This document shows, piece after piece, positions 58,232 through 64,000 of a stretch of 64,000 nt of DNA (the first letter of the stretch is position 1; the number at the start of each line of letters is the position of its first letter). The DNA is taken from contig NC_073694.1 of the NCBI RefSeq assembly GCF_029784165.1, positions 31,167,506 to 31,231,505 on the forward strand. Reading direction: 5' to 3'. The DNA comes from Wyeomyia smithii. Its lineage: Eukaryota > Arthropoda > Insecta > Diptera > Culicidae. The notes beneath the pieces were generated by a model. That model was given only the letters and a program-made list of their open reading frames with translations, did no database searches and was not told the DNA's origin. The translations under genes and the position numbers were made by a program.

Positions 58232-59873
58232 GCAAGACCCCCTAGGAATACGACGAAGTCAACGTGTTCGAAATCCACCAGCCAGACTGCAAGACTATTC
58301 TTGCGTTGCTTTTGCACTTAATGCAGAAAGCTATGTATCAAATGTTCCTGAAAGCATGGATGATCTAAAGTTGAAACCAGATTGGCCGGAATGGCAAAAG
58401 GCAATCAACGAGGAGTTACGATCGTTAACCGAAAATAAAACGTGGAAGCTGGTCGATCTTCCCAGTGGCCGCAAACCTGTTGACTGTAAGTGGGTTTTTC
58501 GGCTAAAACTCGATTCTGATGGGATAATCATCAAAAGAAAAGCAAGATTGGTTGCGGAAGGCTTTACCCAACTGTATGGGTTTAACTTCAGCGAGACCTA
58601 TTCTCCTGTAATACGAATGTCTACAGTTCGTATGATGCTTGCCTTAGCGAACCAGCACAACTTTATCGTTCATCAAATGGACGTGAAGGCCGCGTTCCTT
58701 AATGGGAGATTAACAGAAGATATCTACATGCGGCAGCATAAAGGATTTGAGGAGGGGGACAAGGTATGTAAGTTGAGCAAATCAATTTACGGGCTGAAAC
58801 AGGCCTCGAAGGCACGGAACGAAAGATTCAACGAGTTTGCAAATAAAGTTGGTTTTCGGCGCAGTTCAGAGGATAGCTGTTTGTACGTGCTGGACAGCAA
58901 TGCTGGTCCAGTTTATCTTCTGCTCTACGTAGACGACATACTGATAATAAGCAAGGATTTATCTCAAGTACAAAAGGTGAAATGTATGCTGCAACGTGAG
59001 TTCCGTATGGTGGATCTCGGCGAAGTGCAGGTATTTTTGGGGATCAGAATCGAACGCAATTTCAGGAAGGGCGTAATGAAGTTAAGTCAGCCAGGATATA
59101 CTGAAGCAATTCTTCGTCGTTTTGGAATGGAATCATGTACACCAGCCTCTACTCCTATGAGTGTTAACTTGCACCTACAGAGACCGAAAGAGCAGCAAAC
59201 TCTAGAGAAGCCGTACCGAGAATTAAAAGGTTGTTTAACCTACCTCATGGTGACATCGTGTCCTGATCTTAGTTCGGCCGTGTCTTATTTTAGTCAGTTC
59301 CAATGTAACCCCTCACAAGAGCATTGGTCACATCTTAAGAGAATACTGCGTTATCTGAGAGGAACGTCTAAGTATGGTTTGGTCTACAACCGGCAGAAAT
59401 CAGCTGAGCAGGTGGTCGGTTTCGCTGACGCAAACTGGGCGACCGACGTCAGTGATCGTCACTCCGTTTCTGGACACGTTTTTCAGATTTATGGTTCAAC
59501 TACATCTTGGAGCAGCAAGAAGCAAAGGACAATTGCACTCTCCTCAACCGAGTCGGAATGCAGCGCTTTAGTTGACTGCATTTGTGAAGCACTGTGGATT
59601 ATTGAGTTTTTCAAGGAACTAAAATTGCGTGGCAATGAGGCTGTAATCATTTATGAAGACAATCAGTCAGCAATTGCTATCGCTGAATCGGAGACATCCT
59701 CCAAGAAACTGAAGCATGCAGATGTGAAACTTCAATTCATCAGAGAGTGCGTGCAGAAGCACAAAATTGCCATTCGGTACACACCAAGCGGTGACCAACC
59801 AGCGGATCTTCTCACTAAAGGTCTGCCAGCAGTTACATTCAAGAATCATTGTTTGAACTTAGGAATTAAGTAG
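58232..59873 (+). pseudogene. copia pol: reverse transcriptase and RNase H
   Basis: Continues the polyprotein in a second frame (open from 58155). The linker RRSQRVRNPPARLQDYSC is followed by the reverse transcriptase (VDCKWVFRLKLDSDG, HQMDVKAAFLNG, SIYGLKQASKARNERF, catalytic LLLYVDDILII), the connection and RNase H (VVGFADANWATDVSDRHSVSGHVF, IALSSTESECSALVDCICEALW, IYEDNQSAIAIAES), and the usual copia ending (KHADVKLQFIRECV ... PADLLTKGLP). Apart from the frameshift joining it to integrase it is intact to the TAG at 59871-59873. Confidence 0.9.
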
Positions 59874-59892
59874 TGATTAGATTCAGAAGGGG

Positions 59893-60049
59893 TGTTGAGA
59901 TAAATCTGATCACAACAATTTTAGAGTACATTTCATAACCCATAACCCATGTACTTTGATCAGTTGACAACTATGTATATTCATGACAATAAACTCTTTC
60001 ACTTTGGTTTTGGATACAACACGAGCAAGTCCTGTTTTTATTCTTTTCA
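59893..60049 (+). repeat. 3' LTR of the copia element
   Basis: 157 bp, TGTTGAGATAAA ... TTCTTTTCA, identical to the SINE-free 5' LTR. An AATAAA lies within it (about 59988), a likely RNA 3'-end signal. Confidence 0.95.
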
Positions 60050-60054
60050 GTAAA

Positions 60055-60559
60055 CAGCCATCTCTAATATAAACGAATGATGAATGATCATTGTTGGAAA
60101 TATGGTTTTGTTATTCCATATTCCGCATGATTAACACTGCAAATCCACTGAGCAAGGTTTTCTGAACTATCGGTTCCCAAAACATTGTTCATAATTTGGC
60201 GAGTTTGAATCATAAAATTTCTTTTACAACACTTCATAAAAGGCGCGTGAATAATTACGAAGTAAAAACATTTTTTACACGGTAAATTTTGAATCGCAAG
60301 TAGAATAACATACCTATCAGAAGCGTAAGTAGAGAAAAAGTTCGATATATTTGAGGTTTTTTATAATGTATGTAGTTATATTAAACTTCGCGACACCATC
60401 ACCGAAGAAAAATGACAGTAAAGGTAAACAAACTTAACTTTATTTCTCCTCTCTTTTCTTCTTGTACTGCAGCGTCTTTCGATGCAGATGATGGTTCACA
60501 TAGCACTGTTAGTTGCATATAGACTCCACCTCCTGCGCTTTTTCGGTTATTTACAAGTT
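60055..60559. other. gene-less stretch right of the copia element
   Basis: AT-rich, no recognisable feature before the LINE relic. Confidence 0.45.
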
Positions 60560-61472
60560 GAATAAAAGTAACGGATGCGATTTATTACAATCTTTGAATG
60601 CTGCATTGAGAGTTGCATTTGCTTCATTGCAACAATGCGTGCTGCTTGGGCAGCTGAAAATCAGAAAGCAGGGAGCGAACGGCTGTACTAAGCGATCTAC
60701 CAGTTCATATTGAGGATCTGGGTGGATGAACAATCGCCGAACGATTGGTTGGAAGACTTCGTATGCCCAATCTACTAGAAGGGCAACTAGCAACTATCGA
60801 GGCATAACGTTGCTTAACTCCGCATACAAAGTGCTCTCCCGTATCCTGTTCTTTAAATTGAGACCGTGAACGGAATTCTTCATCCGTGAATACCAGGCTG
60901 ATTCGAATCGAATTTTTCACCCTGCGACAGATTCTGAAAAGATAAGTTCCGGGAGTATACCCTGCAAACTCAACATCCGATTGAAAATTTCAAAGGCGGC
61001 ATACGACTCAGTGAAAAGAAACGAGCTGTTGCAGAATATACTGGAACACGGCTAAGCTGTGTTGTATGACGCTGGAGGGATCGAAATTATGCGTGCAGAT
61101 AACTGGCGTGACGGGGAGCTCCGTAGCCGCAAGGTTACAGAGCCCGCTTTGGTAAGCGGGTAGTCGTGGGTTCGAATCTTAGTAGAATCAGGCCATTTGG
61201 TTGTCAAAGGACTTTTAGCATGGGTTTATTCTCAGGCTCCCCACCACGTACCCTTCCTTCAATCTGGATTCTACAGTACCCCTGTTGACTCTCCTCCTAA
61301 CAGAATTAAGTCCCTATCATAATAAAACTGGTGTGAGTAACATATGAAAGTTCTCTCCAGGGAATTGTAACCAGGCGATATTGTTAGGATGGACAAAGGC
61401 TCGGTATAGTAGAGCAGTAAGCTTGAAACGGAAAGGTAATTATACATAAGCACTGATATGACAAGCGGTATC

Positions 61473-62821
61473 TTACTTACTTTTAAGGCGACAGACCGAT
61501 TATCGATCCAGTGCCCAATCCAGAATACGTCGCCATGTCCCTCGGTCTTGGGCTGCTATCCTCCAATCTCCCCTAACACCTATTTCGCGTGCATCCTCGT
61601 CGACAGCACACATCCAACGAGTGCGGGGTCTACCCCGAAATCGACGACTTCTATCGGGATTCCTGCTAAATATAGCCTTCGCCTGACGCTCATCCGGCAT
61701 TCTTGCTACATTCCCAGCCCACTGAAGCCTGCCATGTTTTATCCGCTTGACTATATCATGGTTCATGCGTCTGCGCCAAACACCATTTTCTAGTTTGCCG
61801 CCAAGGATTAAACGCAAATTCCTACGCTCAAACACACCAAGAGCTCGCCGATCAGCCTCTTTCAGCGTCCATGATTCATGGCCGTAGAGAGCCACCGGAA
61901 GAATCAGTGTTTTATAGAGTGCAAGTTTAGTACGGATTTACAGACTGCGGGACCTTAGCTGGTTACGTAATCCGTAAAAGGCCCTGTTTGCGGCTGCTAT
62001 CCGCCTCTTTATCTCACGGCTAACCTCGTTGTCACATGTCACTAATGTTCCTAGGTAAATAAATTCGTCGACTACTTCAAATGTTTCCCCATCTAGCACC
62101 ACCGCAGCACCAACCTCCGACGGACTACCACGCACTCTGCCAGCCACCATGTATTTTGTTTTGGTAGAGTTTATGACAAGCCCTAATCTCACAGCTTCCC
62201 TCCTGAGAGGTCCGAAGGCCTCTTCCACAACTCTACAGTTGATACCAATGATGACGATATCGTCCGCAAAACCAGGAAGCATGTGCGACTTCGTAATGAT
62301 GGTGCCACTTCTCTGCACACCAGCCCTCCGTATAGCACCTTCCAATGCGATGTTGAACAATAAGTTCGACAGCCCGTCACCCTGCTTCAAACCATCTAAT
62401 GTCACGAACGAGTCCGATATCTCACCGGCTATCCTGACGCTTGATGTAGAACCTTCAAGGGTGGCACGTATCAGCCTAATCAGCTTTGTTGGGAAGCCAT
62501 GCTCGATCATAATCTGCCATAACTCATTTCTCTTAACTGAATCGTACGCTGCCCTGAAGTCTATGAACAGATGGTGCGTCCGCAAGTTGAATTCTCGAAA
62601 TTTATCGAGGATTTGTCGCAAGGTAAACATTTGGTCCATCGTGGAGTGTCCCCCTTGAAAACCGCATTGGTACTCGCCAACAAAGGTCTCCTGCAACGGC
62701 CTCAGTCTGTGGAACAGGATGCGGGAGAGCATTCTGTACACAGTATTGAGAAGAGTTATGCCCCGAAAATTGCTACAGTCCAGGCGATGACCTTTTTTGT
62801 AGATCGGGCATATGTAGATCG
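61473..62821 (-). mobile_element. 5'-truncated RTE-like LINE nested in the SINE
   Basis: A perfect 13 bp duplication GACAAGCGGTATC (61460-61472, 62822-62834) frames a minus-strand LINE. It begins within the reverse transcriptase (IYKKGHRLDCSNFRGITLLN) and ends in the short tandem tail TAAGTAA. The 5' truncation is typical of target-primed insertion. Confidence 0.85.
61500..62821 (-). pseudogene. reverse transcriptase of the nested RTE-like LINE
   Basis: One continuous frame with a single internal stop (TAA at 61940-61938). It carries RT motifs ITLLNTVYRMLSRIL, YQCGFQGGHSTMDQ, HHLFIDFRAAYDSV, LDGLKQGDGLSNLLFNIALE and the catalytic GFADDIVII, then the thumb (VDEFIYLGTLVTCDNEVSREIKRRI). The C-terminal tail (LYGHESWTLKEADRRALGVFERRNLRLILGG ... 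GRPRTRWMCAVDEDAREIG ... WRRILD) is shared with many insect RTE-like elements. No RNase H follows. The endonuclease part is missing because of the 5' truncation. Confidence 0.85.
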
Positions 62822-64000
62822 GACAAGCGGTATCACTTACTTCAATAGTGTTACTGCTAATAATATGAAGTGCAGAGTACAGAAAACCTCTGGTCAATAT
62901 CACAATAGATCTAAGCTCTGGTCGCACAGAAAAAAAACTGGCGTGACATTAGATGGACTGAAGCAGAGGGATGCACTCTCCAACTTACTGTTCAACGTCC
63001 CCCTTGAAGGTGCAGTACGAAGAGTAAACGTACAAAGAAATGTTACGATCATCACGAAATGTCCTCTGCTCTTTGGTTTTTTTCGGACGACATTGATATC
63101 ATTGGTCTCGATCGTAGGGCCATGGAGTAGGCATTCATGCCTTCTAAGAGAGAAGCGACGAGGTTGAAACTCAGTATTCACTCTGCAAAAAAAAAAAAAA
63201 ACATGGTAGTTGGTGGGGAGCGTGGGAGTTTCGGTGCTTTTGGTGCTGGGGTGGACAATGATGATGAACGATTTGAAGTATAGTTGATGATTTCGTTTAT
63301 CTTGGTACGCCTGTGACATGTGACAACGCTATGAACCGTGAAGTCAAACGACGAGCTGCAGCTGCGAACAGGGCCTTCTACGGACTACGTAACCAGCTAA
63401 GGTCCCTTCGTTTGCAAACTCGCTCAAAACTAGTGCTACAAACGATGCTAACCACCTGATGGTCCTTTACGGACATGGAATGTGAACGCTGATCGACGAG
63501 TGCTCGGAGTTTTTGAGCGTAAAGCTCGGCGATCCATGCTTGGTGGTAAATTAGAAAATAGAGTCTAACGCAGACACTTGAATCACGAGTTGTACGAGGT
63601 GTACACACATGCTGATACAGTCCAGTGATTGATTAAACTACCATCGCACAGATAATACCGCGGGGAAGGCTTCTGTGGGCTGGACATGTAGCCAGAATGC
63701 CTGACGATGGAACCGTCAAAACTATCTTCAGCAGAGAACTAGGAGGAGGCCGTCGACTCCATGGTAGGCCTCGAACTCGGTGGATGTGTACGGTGGATGA
63801 AGATGCACGATCTGCTAGTGTATGAGTGACTGGAGAACGGCTCCCTAGAACAGAAGAAGCTGGACATCTCTAACTTGTTTGTCTCTAGACCGGTAAACGG
63901 TCCGTCGGCCAGCAAAATAAGTAAGTAAGTTCTATGGACTATGAGAAAGGAAGCTGGAATTAGTGAGATTGTTCGAATATGTTGAAAAATGTTATTGTTG

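Larger units (their letters stand above)
55244..60049 (+). mobile_element. Ty1/copia LTR retrotransposon, nearly complete
   Basis: The element is bounded by a perfect 5 bp target duplication GTAAA (55239-55243, 60050-60054). The LTRs are 157 bp, TG...CA, and identical once the SINE in the 5' copy is removed. The primer site GGTTATGTGCCCAGCC begins one base after the 5' LTR. A purine tract AGAAGGGG precedes the 3' LTR at 59885-59892. Domain order is gag, zinc knuckle, protease, integrase, reverse transcriptase, RNase H, which is Ty1/copia. Identical LTRs indicate a recent insertion, yet the coding region has one in-frame stop and one frameshift. Confidence 0.93.
61113..62935 (+). mobile_element. 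SINE inserted in the LINE relic (itself interrupted)
   Basis: The head is tRNA-like: box A-like TAGCCGCAAGGTTACAG, a CCCGC/GCGGG stem and box B GGGTTCGAATC. The body matches the SINE copies at 15 kb (TTATTCTCAGGCTCCC). It ends in an A-run at 62930-62935. A perfect 12 bp direct repeat AACTGGCGTGAC (61101-61112, 62936-62947) marks its insertion. Without the inner LINE it would be about 460 bp. Confidence 0.7.
60560..63929 (+). pseudogene. outer RTE-like LINE relic, split by nested inserts
   Basis: Left part 60560-61112 carries broken reverse transcriptase pieces (IWVDEQSPNDWLEDFVCPIYKKG near 60715-60785, LNSAYKVLSRILFF near 60810, KAAYDSVKRNELL near 60990). Right part 62936-63929 resumes (TLDGLKQRDALSNLLFNVPLEGAVRR at 62949, then KRRAAAANRAFYGLRNQLRS-like at 63340 and LVGLDM-type tail). 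It ends in the short tandem tail AAGTAAGTAAG. Many stops and frameshifts. When the insert between the 12 bp duplications is removed, the two parts join in frame. Confidence 0.75.

Noticed and set aside
61113..61190. Functional tRNA gene
   Set aside because: The cloverleaf is imperfect and the segment continues into a SINE body with flanking target duplications.

Overview
This is eukaryotic, AT-rich, intron-containing DNA from an insect, most likely a culicine mosquito (Aedes/Culex group). The reasons are small spliced genes separated by tens of kilobases of nested transposons, an ionotropic receptor gene, an ITmD37E-type mariner relic, tRNA-derived SINEs, abundant MITEs, and a Ty1/copia element primed by a half initiator tRNA. 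The species is inferred from content, not proven.

Layout. 1-12 kb is repeat-rich, with no gene recognised: a long inverted-repeat element full of tandem units, several MITEs and a ~197 bp TA microsatellite. A small 97-residue minus-strand gene lies at 12.05-12.35 kb, with simple repeats upstream. 15-22 kb holds SINEs, foldback-like elements and PIF/Harbinger-like MITEs. A probable two-exon minus-strand gene of unknown function lies at 21.9-22.76 kb. 23-32.5 kb is non-coding and transposon-derived, ending in a 3.4 kb hAT-like element that carries a broken mariner transposase.

32.58-36.08 kb is a compact housekeeping cluster. GatC (mitochondrial Glu-tRNA(Gln) amidotransferase) is followed one base after its stop codon by the DNA polymerase gamma accessory subunit (PolG2). 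The convergent Orc5 gene overlaps their 3' ends. 38.68-42.6 kb is a five-exon DCAF6 orthologue (WD40 substrate receptor of CUL4-DDB1). 43.5-45.0 kb is a degenerate RTE-like LINE split by a hAT MITE. 45.4-47.5 kb is a single-exon divergent ionotropic receptor.

49.5-51.9 kb is a Penelope-like element (RT + GIY-YIG) whose 5' flank holds, on the opposite strand, a well-formed type I hammerhead ribozyme motif. 55.24-60.05 kb is a recent Ty1/copia element with identical LTRs, one of them split by a SINE. 60.5-63.93 kb is a three-level nest: LINE, SINE inside it, second LINE inside the SINE.

The cellular genes are ordinary. The more unusual content is the Penelope-linked hammerhead, the GatC/PolG2/Orc5 overlap with a transposon-supplied TATCGATA site upstream, and the well-resolved nested insertions with target-site duplications.
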